Shown: positions 43,701 to 44,795 of the stretch, in pieces | Position numbering within the stretch: the stretch's first letter is position 1 | Layout: each line of letters starts with the position of its first letter | Assembly: GCA_003156975.1 (NCBI GenBank) | Contig: PMIE01000082.1 | Coordinates: 88,978 to 133,772 of the forward strand | DNA: 44,795 bases | DNA from: Chloroflexota bacterium | Lineage (GTDB): Bacteria; Chloroflexota; Limnocylindria; Limnocylindrales; CSP1-4 | Direction: 5' to 3' | Notes under the pieces: model-generated | What the model was told of the DNA's origin: nothing | Seen by the model: only the letters and a program-made list of their open reading frames with translations | Database searches by the model: none | Program-made: the position numbers and the translations under genes

Positions 43701-44795
<1,095 letters not shown>

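Overview
The window is high-GC bacterial chromosome (I estimate about two thirds G+C) with mostly single-copy housekeeping and metabolic genes, tight operons with 1-8 base overlaps, frequent GTG/TTG starts and strong G/C use at third codon positions. The gene mix (LAL-type LuxR regulator, six-PAS hybrid histidine kinase, three-subunit transhydrogenase, actinobacterial-size xylose isomerase, single-domain sugar ABC ATPase) fits a Chloroflexota-like soil or freshwater lineage best. An actinobacterial relative cannot be excluded, and this is inference, since no rRNA or tRNA gene is present. No CRISPR array, insertion sequence or prophage was seen.

Layout. 0-3 kb: an exported or anchored SH3-like protein converging on an orphan DNA methyltransferase. 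3-6.6 kb: a large LuxR-family ATPase regulator. 6.6-7.7 kb: an MgtC-like membrane protein, with a probable unannotated 22-residue membrane peptide encoded divergently beside it. 7.7-11.1 kb: a hybrid sensor kinase. 11.3-14.3 kb: the pntAa-pntAb-pntB transhydrogenase operon. 14.7-17.9 kb: two proteins of unknown function, a PIG-L deacetylase and a Bcp peroxiredoxin. 18.0-23.0 kb: a TPP riboswitch with its terminator, then thiD-thiM-thiE-thiL-cytX, a thiamine salvage operon. 22.9-29.1 kb: a HAD phosphatase, a YbaK-fold protein, two unknown proteins, a WYL regulator and an HD phosphohydrolase. 29.1-33.3 kb: lysine operon dapB-dapA-dapD-lysA with a candidate lysine-codon leader peptide and terminator. 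33.5-42.3 kb: xylose use (xylB, xylA, divergent xylF-xylH-xylG, a LacI regulator and an internally deleted GH51 arabinofuranosidase remnant). 42.4-44.8 kb: methionine genes metX and metY, the latter cut by the window edge.

How it works together. The thi block takes up and phosphorylates pyrimidine and thiazole precursors, joins them and makes TPP, which feeds back through the riboswitch. The dap block makes diaminopimelate intermediates and lysine, and may be controlled by attenuation. XylFGH imports a pentose, probably xylose. XylA and XylB convert it to xylulose 5-phosphate, and the LacI protein is the likely local repressor. The most notable undescribed signals are the lysine leader element, the 22-residue peptide beside mgtC, and the two adjacent unknown genes at 14.7-16.4 kb.
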